A stretch of 64,000 nt of DNA, taken from contig CM042688.1 of NCBI GenBank assembly GCA_023614405.1, positions 374,157,331 through 374,221,330 on the forward strand. Reading direction: 5' to 3'. The notes below the pieces were generated by a model. That model worked only from the letters and a program-made list of their open reading frames with translations. It did no database searches and was not told where the DNA came from. The DNA comes from Avena insularis. Its lineage: Eukaryota; Streptophyta; Magnoliopsida; Poales; Poaceae. The position numbers and the translations under genes are program-made. This document shows, piece after piece, positions 55,601 to 64,000 of the stretch. Positions within the stretch are counted from its first letter, which is position 1; each line of letters opens with the position of its first letter.

Positions 55601-58600
55601 TATGAAGAGTATGGCTCAATCAGCTGATCTCTCGAGGAGTCGTACCCGAATGTTTTCAATTCCTTGTTTGGTTTTAGGGTCCTTTGTGCTAAATGTATGG
55701 ACCTCGATGTAGTTTTACCTTTATTTAGGTCCTTGATGTAAAATGTAGTCCCACCATCCGTGTAAAATTCTAACCAATAAGTGTAAGTGGTGAAATTTAA
55801 ATGAATTTAAGCTTACTTCTCAACGGGTATGAATATTCTTGTATTTCAAGCCAAACAGCCAAGGTCAAGGCCATATCAACATCATACTTTATGTTGATGG
55901 CCTCATACGAGAGAATTTGCATGCCAACAGATTGGGACATATTTTGAAAACAATCGAAGAGGAATTAGTATGAAGAGTATGGCTCAGATCAGCTGATGTC
56001 TCGAGAAGTAGCCGAAACATAAAGTTTTCCTTTTATGGTCCTTTGCGCTAAATGTATGGACCACCATGTAAATTTCCCTTTTTAGGTCTTTGATGTAAAA
56101 TATGCTTTCACCGACCGTGTAAAATGCTAACCTAAAAGTAAGTGGTGATATTTAAACGAATTTAATCTTAGATGTCAACAAGTAGGAACTTTCTTGGATT
56201 TCAATCCGAACGACCACATGGTCAAGGCCATATCTCTACATCATACTTTATGCTGATGATCCCATATCCAAGAATTTGCATGGCGAAAAATTTGGCCATA
56301 TTTGTAAAACAGACGAAGAAGAGGTAGTATGAAACGTATGGCTCGATCAGCTTCTCTCTCGAGAAGGAGTCGAACCCGACTATTTTCTTTGCTCAATTTT
56401 AGGGTCATTTGTCATAATGTATGGACCTCAATGTAATTTTCCCTTTTTTAGGTACTTGATGTAAAATGTACTCCCATCGCCTGTGTAAAATTCTAACCTA
56501 AAAGTAAGTGGTGAAATTGAAACGAATTTAAGCATAGTTGTCGACGAGTACGAAAAATCCTTGGATTTCAAGATGAACGACCAAGGTCAATGCCATATCA
56601 ACATCATATTTTATGCTGATATCCCCATATCAGATAATTTGCATCGCAACAGATTTGTCTATATTATTTTGAAAACAATCAAAGAGGAAGTAGTATGAAA
56701 AGTTTGGCTTAGATCAACTAATCTCTCGAGAAGGAGCCGAACCAATGCAACAAAAGGTTTTCCTTTAAGGGTCCTTTGTGCTAAATGTATGGAAATCGAT
56801 GTAATTTTCCCCTTTTTGGGTCCTTGATGTAAAATATGCTCACACCATCCGTGTAAAATGCTAACCTACAAGTAAGTGGTGAAATTTTAATGAATTTAAG
56901 CTTAGTTGTCCATGAGTATGAACTTTCTTAGATTTCAAGCCGAACGACCACAAGGTCAAGGCCATATCTCTACATCATACTTTATGCTGATGATACCATA
57001 TCAAAGAATTTGCATGGAGACAGATTTGGCCATATTTTGAAAAAATTCGAAGAGGAAGTAGTATGAAGTATATGGCTCGATCAACTACTCTCGTGAGGAG
57101 CCGAACCCGACTGTTTTCCTTGCTTGATTTTAGGGTCCTTTGTGCTAAATGTATGGACCTCGATGTAATTTACCCCCTTTTTAGGTCTAAAAGTGTAAGT
57201 GGTGAAATTTATAGGATTATTTTAAGCTTACTTGTCAACGAGTATGAACATTCTTGGATTTCAAGCCGAATGACCATGGTCGTCAAGGCTATATCAACAT
57301 CATACTTTATGCTCATGATCCCATGTTAGAGAATGTGCATGGCAACAGATTTGGCCATGTTTTGGAAACAATCGAAGAGGAAGTAGTATTAAGAGTTTGG
57401 GTCAGATCAGCTGATCTCTCGAGAAGGAGTCAAACCAGAAAATTTTCCTTTTAGAGTCCTTTATGCTAAATGAATGGACCTTGATGTAATTTTTTATTTT
57501 TTGAGGTTCCTGATGTAACATGTACTTCGATCAACCGTGTAAAGTTCTAACATAAAAGAAAGTGGTGAAATTTAATCGAATTTAAGCTTAGTTGTCAACG
57601 AGTATGAACCATTCTTCAATTTCAAAATGAACCACCAAGGTCAAACCCATATCTACATCATACTTTATGCTCATGATCTCATATCCAAGAATTTGCATGC
57701 CGACAAATTTGGCCATATTTTGAAAACAATCGAAGATGAAGTAGTATGAAGAGTATGGCTCGATTAGTTACTCTCGTGAGAAGGAGCTGGACCCGAGTGT
57801 TTTCCTTGCTTAATTTTAGGGTCCTTTGTGCTAAATGTGTGGACCTCGATGTAATTTTCCCCATTTTAGGTCCTTTTTGTAAAATGTACTCCCATAGACC
57901 GTGTAAAATTCTAACCTAAAAGTAAGTGGTGAAATTTAAACAAATTTCAGCTTATAGTTTTCAACAAGTATGGACATTTTTTGATTTCAAGCCGAACAAC
58001 CACAAGCTCGAGGCCATATCTCTACATCATACTTTATTCTGATGATCGAGTATCCAAGAATATGCATGGCAATAGATTTGGCCATATTGTGAAAACAATC
58101 TAAGTGAAAGTAGTATGAAGAGTATGGCTCGATCAGCTGCTCTCTCGAGAAGGAGCCGAACCCGATTGTTTCTTTGCTCAATTTTAGGGTCCTTTGTGCG
58201 AAACGTATGGACCTCGATGTAATTTTCCATTTTTTGGTCCTTTATGTAGAATGTACTTTATGCTTATGATCCCATATCCAAGAATTTGCATGCCAACAAA
58301 TTTGGCCATCTTTTGAAAACAATCGAAAGTATTAAAAACAAAAAATAATCAATTATATTTTTCCAAGTGAAATGAATTTATTTTCTAAAAAGCAAGTAAG
58401 AAGATTTTTTCGATCAACTGCTCTCTGAGGAGCCGTACCTGACTGTTTTCAATTCCTTGTTTGGTTTTAGGGTCCTTTATGCTAAATGTATGGACCTCGA
58501 TGTAATTTTCCCTTTTTTAGATCCTTGACATAAAATGTAGTCCCACCATCCATGTAAAATTCTAACCAAACAGCGTAAGTGGTAAAATTTAAACGAATTT

Positions 58601-58815
58601 AAGCTTAGTTGTCAAAGAGTATGAACTTTCTTGGATTTCAAGCCGAACGACCACAAGGTCAAGGCCATATCTGTACATTATACTTTATGATCCCATATCC
58701 AAGAATTTGAATGGCGACAGATTTGGTCATATTTGTAAAACAAGCGAAGAGGAAGTAGTATGAAACATATGGCTCGATCAGCTGCTCTCTCGAGAAGGAG
58801 ACGAACCCGACTACT
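55601..58815. repeat. ~365-bp tandem array, right block (about nine units)
   Basis: The ATGGACCTC anchor recurs at about 55695, 56054, 56421, 56789, 57153, 57473, 57838, 58206 and 58490, giving spacings mostly of 359-368 bp, with short units of about 320 and 284 bp. Units vary by small indels and substitutions. The last unit stops at GACGAACCCGACTA (58800-58813), where a Stowaway begins. I see no likeness to a known satellite, and no continuous protein frame is kept through units. Confidence 0.9.
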
Positions 58816-58816
58816 A

Positions 58817-58932
58817 CTCCCTCCGGCCCAAATTAATTGACTTGTATTTATCAGATTCGAATGCATCTAGCACTAGAACATGTTTTTATACATCCAAATC
58901 TAGACAAATTCGAGTCAAGTAATTTGAGGGAG
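58817..58932. mobile_element. Stowaway MITE (~116 bp)
   Basis: CTCCCTCCGGCCCAAATTAA at the left and AATTTGAGGGAG at the right, with TA at 58815-58816 and 58933-58934; inner arms CACTAGAACATG. Its sequence differs from the Stowaway at 54865, although the DNA to its right is the same. Confidence 0.9.
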
Positions 58933-58934
58933 TA

Positions 58935-59131
58935 CAGTAGAGTAGCAATTCAAACTTTCTGAGTTTCAAAATTTTCCATTCCTTCACAAACAACAAGGGG
59001 AAGGATATTCAATAGATCGTCATTCGCAGTACTACTAGTACTACAGGGTACAGTGATTAGTAACAAAAGAAACTTTTTTTGAGGATAGTACCAAAAGAAA
59101 GGACGTCCCAAAAGAAATTTCATTCAACCAT
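58935..59131. repeat. Second copy of the AGAGTAGCAATTC segment, then spacer
   Basis: 58937-59045 repeats 55034-55130 (GAGTAGCAATTCAAACTTTC, GGGGAAGGATATTCAATAGA). The rest is short spacer up to the Tourist-like MITE. Confidence 0.8.
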
Positions 59132-59134
59132 TAA

Positions 59135-59707
59135 GGGGTTGTTTGGTTCAGTGGCTATCTAGTGGATAACATGGGATAACCACTTTTTTTGGTTATCCAA
59201 TGTTTGGTTTAGAGGGTGGAGGGGATATGGATAACCACTTTTGTCTCAAAATGGTGGTTAAGCATATCCCACAAAAAGAGCTAGATGAGCTCAACCACTT
59301 TTGGATAGCTCCTCTGAAGCGTTTTCTTGTTTGTTCACCCTTCCTCTCGAGATAAAATAACCATATTTTCTTGCCTATGGGCTCTATACGAGGGCGGCCA
59401 TAGCGTAGGCCGCCGGGAAGAGTGGGCAGGCAGAGGGGGCGCATGCAGGCAGGTTGACATGGGGTCAACAAGGGCAAAAGGGTGGCGAGCTGCCAGCTAT
59501 CGTGGCCGCTGCTAGGGAAGTGGTGAGGTAGATGAAAAAGACAAGGTGAAAGAGGAAAATGAAAAAAAAATAGTTGGGCCAATAGATTTTTACTAGCTAC
59601 CCCTAACCACTTATTATCCCACTTTACCAAACAAAAAAGGCTACCCCTAACCAGCTGGTTGGGGATATCCTCATCCCTAAATGACATCCTCTAAACCAAA
59701 CAGCCCC
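59135..59707. mobile_element. Tourist/PIF-Harbinger-like MITE (573 bp)
   Basis: GGGGTTGTTTGGTTCAG at 59135 and TAAACCAAACAGCCCC ending at 59707 are inverted ends, with TAA on both sides (59132-59134 and 59708-59710), the expected 3-bp duplication. Inner arms also pair (GGATAACCACTTTTTTT and CCACTTATTATCCCAC). The middle (59380-59520) is GC-rich and unlike the arms, and might be captured DNA. Open frames in it are short and unrecognised. Confidence 0.88.
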
Positions 59708-59778
59708 TAACATAACAGCACGAGTTTCATATAAAGGACTCGGTGCTAAACTATTGTAGGTCCGGCGCCTCCTAGCAC

Positions 59779-60450
59779 CTAGTCCGTGCCGCCAGCGGCA
59801 GCTCGTGACATTGGCACCAACGCCAGCTCTAGCAACACAGCCGGCTCCTGACTCATCGGCACCTCCAGATAACATGGTGGCACCTCCAGAGCCATTGACG
59901 GCACCTCCAGAGCCATCGACGGCACCTCCTGAGCCATCAGCGGCACCTCCAGAGCCATCGACGGCACCTCCTGAGCCATCAGCGGCACCTCCGGATAACA
60001 CGACGGCACCTCCAGATAAGGTGGCGGTACCTCCTGAGCCATCAGCGGCACCTCCGAATATGGCGGCGGTACCTCCGGAGCCATCGACAGCTCCGGGAGG
60101 ACACTGTGGATGAAGTTGCCATTGTTGGGAAACCGGTCCCAGTAGTTGGTGAAAATGTTGGCGCTGGTGAACACCACCATCTCGCAGCCACAGTGGAAGG
60201 CCTGGCCGTAGAGGAGACGGGCGCCCCTGAAGTTGACGAACTTGACCTTCACTGTCCCGTCCGGATTTTCGTGGACGCGATACATACGGTACTTGCGGCG
60301 ACCGTACCCAGCATCGAGGAAGGCACACGCTAGCTGCCACTTTGTTCTCTGTAGGGATAAGGCCCAAATGCGCAGGGAATTGTCCTCCTGTGCGGCGATG
60401 TCAGGGTCTTTGCGCTCCGTTACAACGGGCGGCAGCTGGAAGGTGGCCAT
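59779..60450 (-). CDS. Uncharacterised 223-residue protein with C-terminal heptapeptide (EVP) repeats
   Basis: I do not recognise this gene. ATG at 60450 lies in a strong plant context (CATCCATGGCC), 76 bp after a TATA box, and one uninterrupted frame runs to a stop at 59779. Residues 1-120 look globular and mixed in composition (LSLQRTKWQLACAFLDAGYG, YRVHENPDGTVKVKFVNF, SANIFTNYWDRFPNNGNFIH). Residues about 126-201 are eleven copies of a seven-residue unit, EVPxxYx or EVPxMAx, that is 21-bp DNA repeats. The tail is hydrophobic then basic. No signal peptide, membrane span or metal site is evident. Opposite and alternative frames over the repeat are also open (for instance APPEPS on the plus strand and GSGGA in the third frame) because the 21-bp unit lacks stops. 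No intron is needed. It is the only intact protein gene I see in the window; expression is unproven. Confidence 0.65.
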   Translation of the reverse strand: MATFQLPPVVTERKDPDIAAQEDNSLRIWALSLQRTKWQLACAFLDAGYGRRKYRMYRVHENPDGTVKVKFVNFRGARLLYGQAFHCGCEMVVFTSANIFTNYWDRFPNNGNFIHSVLPELSMAPEVPPPYSEVPLMAQEVPPPYLEVPSCYPEVPLMAQEVPSMALEVPLMAQEVPSMALEVPSMALEVPPCYLEVPMSQEPAVLLELALVPMSRAAAGGTD

Positions 60451-60525
60451 GGATGACAGATGAGGACAGAGATGGTTGCTGGAAGCAGGGGATTAGAGAT
60501 GGATTGGTGCGGGGAAGGGGAGAGG

Positions 60526-60534
60526 ATAAATAGG
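60526..60534 (-). promoter_or_regulatory. TATA box of the EVP-repeat gene
   Basis: On the minus strand CCTATTTAT, within TTCCTATTTATCCTC, stands 76 bp before the ATG at 60450, leaving a short 5' leader of about 45 bp. The C-rich leader sequence (CCTCTCCCCTTCCCCGCACC) is typical of grass genes. Confidence 0.6.
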
Positions 60535-60539
60535 AAGGA

Positions 60540-61192
60540 GATGATCCGATATTAATATGGTAGATTATTGAAACGAGGGGACAATCAATGTCGTTGATGA
60601 AGCCGATGCGTGTGGCAAATATCGATGACGATGGCTAGGGTAAGTGATTGGATGGAATGCTGACTCTACTTCCCGCACTCGATGGCCCAGTCATAATTTT
60701 GTGGTGCATCCAAGCCGACCGCGACCTCCCCCATATGTGGGCCCTACGTAGATGATTGAGTTGATGGGTGAAAACAAATTGATAAAGTGAGCCCTTTCCT
60801 ACTCCCTCAGGTCCGAGATTTTCTATATCTATATCTATATATATACCACTATATAGTACACCAGTTTTTGAATTTGAATCGACAAACACAACTTCTCGCC
60901 AAGATGTTGATTTCCCTAAGGTTGTGGTTTTGTGATAAAATTGGTGTTTTGTGAAAAAAAATCACTGGGTTGTGGTTTTGTAATAAAATGGCACCAACAT
61001 GTGGTGCCAAGAGAGAACATCTTCCCCGGTCCTATTTATTACTTTATTACTCAATATATCCCGCTTCATTGTAAGTTGATATGAATACCATCGAAATTGT
61101 ATTCATCAAGGCATGCGAGGAAGCAAGAAGGATCCTGTTTGTATTTTTAGTACTCAGCTTTTAGTGGCTAGTCGATCTTGTATTACTGCTAT
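60540..61192. other. Intergenic spacer
   Basis: Holds a TATATC run (60823-60845) and two copies of AAGGTTGTGGTTTTGTRATA-like sequence (60918 and 60968). No gene is seen. Confidence 0.55.
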
Positions 61193-61345
61193 ATTTTTTA
61201 AATAATATGATTTATTTAACAAATTTCATGAATAATACACGAATTTGAGGAATTGCGAATCTAGTGCGGCATTTGTTGAATTATCCGTACTATTCGTGTA
61301 TTATTCGTGAAATTTGTTAAACAAATCATATTTTTTTTTTTAAAA
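61193..61345. repeat. Large imperfect palindrome (foldback, ~50-bp arms)
   Basis: The left arm (61193-61244: TTAACAAATTTCATGAATAA then TACACGAAT) pairs with the right arm (61292-61345: ATTCGTGTATTATTCGTGAA then ATTTGTTAAACAAATCAT) with about two mismatches plus a length difference in the A/T run; the loop is 47 bp. TGCT lies at both outer sides (61187-61190 and 61346-61349), a possible but weak duplication. It is probably a small foldback MITE. Confidence 0.8.
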
Positions 61346-61984
61346 TGCTCCTTCACCCAAAATTTTGTCTAGTCGTTGCCTTTCGTGAGAGAAAAGGCTC
61401 CTGGATGAAGGAGAATCATCCTCCCTCTCTCCTCCTCAATGCGGCATTGGCTGCTATGTCCACTCTTGCATCTATGTCTGGCACTTGTTCAGGTGGGAAG
61501 CATCACAGCAGTCACCTCTTCCTTCCCATGTAAACTTCCGCGCAATGGAGTACAACCGTGCAAGCGCAGCAGTGTAGAGAAGGTTGGGGCACGTGGTGGT
61601 CCAGGCCAACTTTCCTTCTGTTTGCCTCGTGCTTCTGCCCAAAAAATGAGCTCTGCTCTTCATAGTGCTAAATAACTTAGGCTAGTAAAACTTTCACATG
61701 TTAGTAAGTACCTTCAAAGTGTACTGGATGAAAACAAATATACACCATTACTTTTTATAGATGTGGCTCTTTCATATTTTTTGAGCTTTACCTATTACAG
61801 AGCATAATTTTATATAGTGATGATATGTCATACTTTATTATTATGTGGGTCTCACGTGTCAACTTACTAATAAAAGGGTGGTGCACAAATACAAAGAGGC
61901 TGCTAATCTTATCCAACTAAACCAGGAATTTGTAAATAATAAGGCCTCAAAATCATGTAGAGCTTCATTGATTATCAGTTGTGG
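61346..61984. other. Intergenic spacer with a dispersed repeat
   Basis: 61346-61680 shows no family likeness on either strand. 61720-61870 (AAATATACACCATTAC, TATATAGTGATGATATG, GTGGGTCTCACGTG) matches 6295-6450 inside CACTA-1 and 45665-45760. Confidence 0.55.
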
Positions 61985-61993
61985 TATATAAAA
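61985..61993 (+). promoter_or_regulatory. TATA box of the SINA-like pseudogene
   Basis: TATATAAAA within GTGGTATATAAAAGAAGGG, 67 bp before the ATG at 62052. Confidence 0.7.
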
Positions 61994-62051
61994 GAAGGGA
62001 ACGGCTCGAGGCCGAATCAGAGCGTCCTCATTTCCCCCCACCCAAATCGCA

Positions 62052-62918
62052 ATGCTTGGGACGGTCACTCTGAAGATGGAAGCCACCATTCTCAACTGTT
62101 CCTCCTGCTCCCAGCCCCTCAAGCCCCAGCGGGTCTACAAGGTCTCTCCATTTCTCCCTCATAATCCTTTGATTTTTCTTTTGTCGGTTTGTCCCTGCAA
62201 CTATTTTATTTTTCGAACTTCCATTTCTATAGTGCGTGGATATTCATCTAGTCTGCCACCGCTGCGTTCGCAAGGTCACCTCCTGTCAGAAGTGCGAGCA
62301 CCTAGCGGCGGATTCACCCACGAGCCCGCCATGGATGCCGTCCTATCAGCGGCTAGGTTCGAGTGCACCCACAAAGGCTGCAGTAGTTTGCTACCCTACG
62401 AACTCCACAAGCACGAAATCATATGTTGATACACTCCACCACTTGCATCTATCGCTGTAACCGCCACCCACCTTGCCGCCCACCTCGAAGCGGTCCACTC
62501 GATCCAAGTGCACAAGATCTAGTATGCCACCACCAAAGCTTTCTAGGAACTGGTGCCACTGTCGGGCGAGGCGTCCCGCCGGCTCATCATTGTTGGGGAG
62601 CAGGACGGCTCCGTGTTCGTCCTGACGATTGGCTCGGTAAGCATGGTCCCCCTCGTGTATGTGGTCTATGTTAGGGCCGCGATGGGCGACTTACCAGTGT
62701 ATAGGGTAAGGATGTGGGTGGAATGCTCGCCGTTGCTTTCCTGGACGGACGGGAGGAGGTGGACCGGCACCGTGACGGTGGAGCTCAACGCGCCGAGCTC
62801 CACTAAGCTACGCGAGGTCGCGTTTGAGGACCTTACGTCTTACCTAGCGGCACTGCCTCATTACCTGGTCGGTCCTTCTTCGAAGGAGCTGTGTTTCTTC
62901 TTTTGCGTCGAGTTTTAG
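62052..62918 (+). pseudogene. SINA-like RING E3 ubiquitin ligase pseudogene
   Basis: Exon 1 (62052-62141, 30 codons) ends LNCSSCSQPLKPQRVYK, the first RING cysteine pair; the start could also be the internal ATG at 62076. The intron at 62142-62232 has GT and AG ends. Exon 2 opens CVDIHLVCHRCVRKVTSCQK and C, completing a RING. A frameshift near 62290-62335 is needed to enter MDAVLSAARFECTHKGCSSL, the SIAH-type zinc finger with LHKHEIIC. Stops follow at 62427, 62520 and 62544, then an open stretch with SGEASRRLIIVGEQDGSVFV and a C-terminal TRAF-like end (FEDLTSYLAALPHYLVGPSS, FFCVEF) to a stop at 62916-62918. Intact SINA-like proteins ubiquitinate substrates bound by the C-terminal domain. The overall length is close to that of the family, so the gene decayed in place rather than being truncated. 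Confidence 0.8.
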
Positions 62919-63001
62919 TGGTGATGTAAGCTGCTGTTAATTGGGTTAATTACAGAATGATCGTTTGCATACTAGGAATGGTGGATTTTGTAGTACTAGT
63001 A
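62919..63001. other. Short spacer
   Basis: Probable 3' flank of the SINA-like pseudogene; nothing else is seen. Confidence 0.5.
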
Positions 63002-63238
63002 CTCTATCTCTGTCCCAAGAAATAAGGCTCTCTTATTTTTGTTTTTTGTTTGACCACGGTTTACTCTAGATATATATAAAGAATGTTGGTACTGTACAAA
63101 TTTAGCATCATTGGAAAGTTGTTTCAATACGAATTCAACAAAACAAATTTTACACATATAAGTAAATTTTAGTTGCTCCATTTATTCAGTCAAACTTTAC
63201 TTTGGAGCGCGTGTGCGCCTTATTCCTTGAAACGGAGG
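63002..63238. mobile_element. Stowaway-like MITE (~237 bp)
   Basis: CTCTATCTCTGTCCCAAGAA then ATAAGGC and, at the right, GCCTTATTCCTTGAAACGGA then G are inverted ends, with TA at 63000-63001 and 63239-63240. GTTTGACCACGGTTTAC and its partner near 63187 (GTCAAACTTTACTTTGG) form inner arms. Confidence 0.88.
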
Positions 63239-63655
63239 TACTAGATGAGTTTGGTGGATGTACGCTCCTGAGTATTTTTCCTAAAGTCTTAACTTCCGAT
63301 CGGTTGGGTGGATCAGTGGATGTACTCTGCTGAGTAGTAAGCTGAATAGGATTAAGGCTCTCTATTTAGGAAGGCTAGAGGGCTAATTCGCAATAGTACC
63401 AAGTATATGAACTCTAATTAATTTATGCATGCACCACTAGTTTTACATGCATGAGATGCTAGATAAAAAAAGGGGGCATGCTGAGAGATGAAACAACATG
63501 CATTGGGAGATTGTGAGAAAATAGAGATATCTAAACTAATGAGTCACGGGAATTAAGACAATAAAGAGGATAGGTCTTATTATAATTTCTAACAATTTTA
63601 AAAAGCTATCTGGTCTAATAATCCCAAACAGAGGTAGGAGTACTGGTCAACATAC
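63239..63655. other. Intergenic spacer
   Basis: Contains a short repeat, GATCGGTTGGGTGGATCAGT near 63300 echoing GAGTTTGGTGGATGTACGCT near 63246 (both lead to GTGGATGTAC). No gene is seen. Confidence 0.5.
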
Positions 63656-63739
63656 ATTCGAGAGTACTAGTATGTACTACTACTAGTAGTAATAGGAGTA
63701 GTAGTAGTAGTACAATAGTGGAGTACGGTAGTAGTAGTA
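63656..63739. repeat. (GTA/TAC)n-rich microsatellite region
   Basis: Imperfect runs of GTA/TAC triplets, for example GTACTACTACTAGTAGTA at 63673 and GTAGTAGTAGTAGTAC at 63697-63712, reaching the next MITE. Confidence 0.8.
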
Positions 63740-63851
63740 CTCCCCTCCGATTCATATTAATTTTCACTAGATTGAATGTACTCGTATCTAGCACTAAAAC
63801 ATGTCTAGATACATCCATTTCCGCGACAAGTAAATATAGCCATTTCTGGAG
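63740..63851. mobile_element. Stowaway MITE, degenerate (~112 bp)
   Basis: CTCCCCTCCGATTCATATTA at the left; the right end ATTTCTGGAG is decayed. It shares AGCACTAAAACATGTCTAGA then TACATC with the Stowaway at 54552. TA stands at both sides (63738-63739 and 63852-63853). Confidence 0.8.
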
Positions 63852-64000
63852 TAGTACTAGTTTGGTTGGAAGAAATCATATTTTTTCCGCAGTAGGGACG
63901 GTGGTTTTTTGCTAGTAGTAGTACTAGTACATAGCAGGTAGTAGTAATATATATGTTTATACTGTACTAACTCAACATACATTCGGGCAATCGACAAATG
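63852..64000. other. Window end, AT- and GTA-rich spacer
   Basis: More GTA/CTA triplets at 63912-63950 and CTCAACATACATTCGGGCAA at 63971, an echo of GTCAACATACATTCGAGAG at 63647. No gene is seen. Confidence 0.5.

Noticed and set aside
57290..57330. IILYADDP/IILYAHDP reading in several 365-bp units, resembling a YxDD reverse-transcriptase box
   Set aside because: Flanking residues do not match reverse transcriptase of LINE, Copia or Gypsy type, and the frame is not kept through units.
59624..60367. 247-codon minus-strand frame and 102-codon plus-strand frame over the EVP gene
   Set aside because: They are shadows of the 21-bp repeat; only the frame starting at 60450 has a TATA box and good start context, and a non-repetitive N-terminus of normal composition.

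Overview
The window looks like nuclear DNA of a large-genome grass, most likely a Triticeae species (wheat or barley group). The evidence is the density and kind of repeats: a CACTA element with the CACTACAAGAAA terminus, Ty3/Gypsy-type elements with LTRs of 4 to 6 kb and an initiator-Met primer site, many Stowaway MITEs beginning CTCCCTCC, and small decayed genes of families that are large in grasses (KIB1-4/DUF295, SINA-like RING, RING E3). No bacterial, organellar or CRISPR signature is present.

Layout. 1-3970 is a minisatellite of 37-46 bp modules organised in a higher-order unit of about 1758 bp. At 3971 it is broken by the left end of a CACTA transposon (CACTA-1), which carries about 125-bp subterminal repeats and a decayed TNPD transposase gene (7308-9554, resuming at 34156-35570). 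The transposase gene is split inside its DUF4218 domain by a nest of LTR retrotransposons of one lineage. E1 (9555-34150) has a 3955-bp 5' LTR, an 823-bp internal region and a 3' LTR. That 3' LTR was hit twice: by E2 (15095-26937, two 4.4-kb LTRs around 3055 bp of decayed Gypsy pol) and by E3, a solo LTR (27619-31952). Exact target-site duplications CCGGC (E2) and TGTAG (E3), and a near-exact XTTTG for E1, fix the order of events: array, then CACTA-1, then E1, then E2 and E3.

35846-38174 holds two broken RING-type ubiquitin-ligase genes on the minus strand, with MITEs between them. 39697-45639 is a probable 5.9-kb solo LTR in reverse orientation. 45895 starts a second CACTA left end of the same family and orientation (CACTA-2), running to about 48.4 kb. 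49716-51075 is a KIB1-4/DUF295 pseudogene on the minus strand, truncated at its 5' end exactly where a tandem array of about 365-bp units begins. That array, of about 13 units, runs to 58.8 kb and is interrupted by a reverse LTR fragment and a cluster of MITEs. 59135-59707 is a Tourist/Harbinger-like MITE.

The only apparently intact protein gene is 59779-60450 (minus): 223 codons with a TATA box, a good start context and a C-terminal run of seven-residue EVP repeats; I do not recognise its family. 62052-62918 is a SINA-like E3 ligase pseudogene with an intact promoter and intron but with a frameshift and three stops. The remainder is intergenic DNA with MITEs and microsatellites.

The genes do not form a pathway; the window is mainly a record of nested transposition. 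I found no convincing new molecular system. The most informative items are the E2 element, whose very similar LTRs enclose a long-dead pol (implying mobilisation in trans), the self-nesting of one LTR lineage, a deletion with a templated filler, the EVP-repeat gene, and the 365-bp array abutting the DUF295 fragment. All identifications are by reading; no database search was possible.
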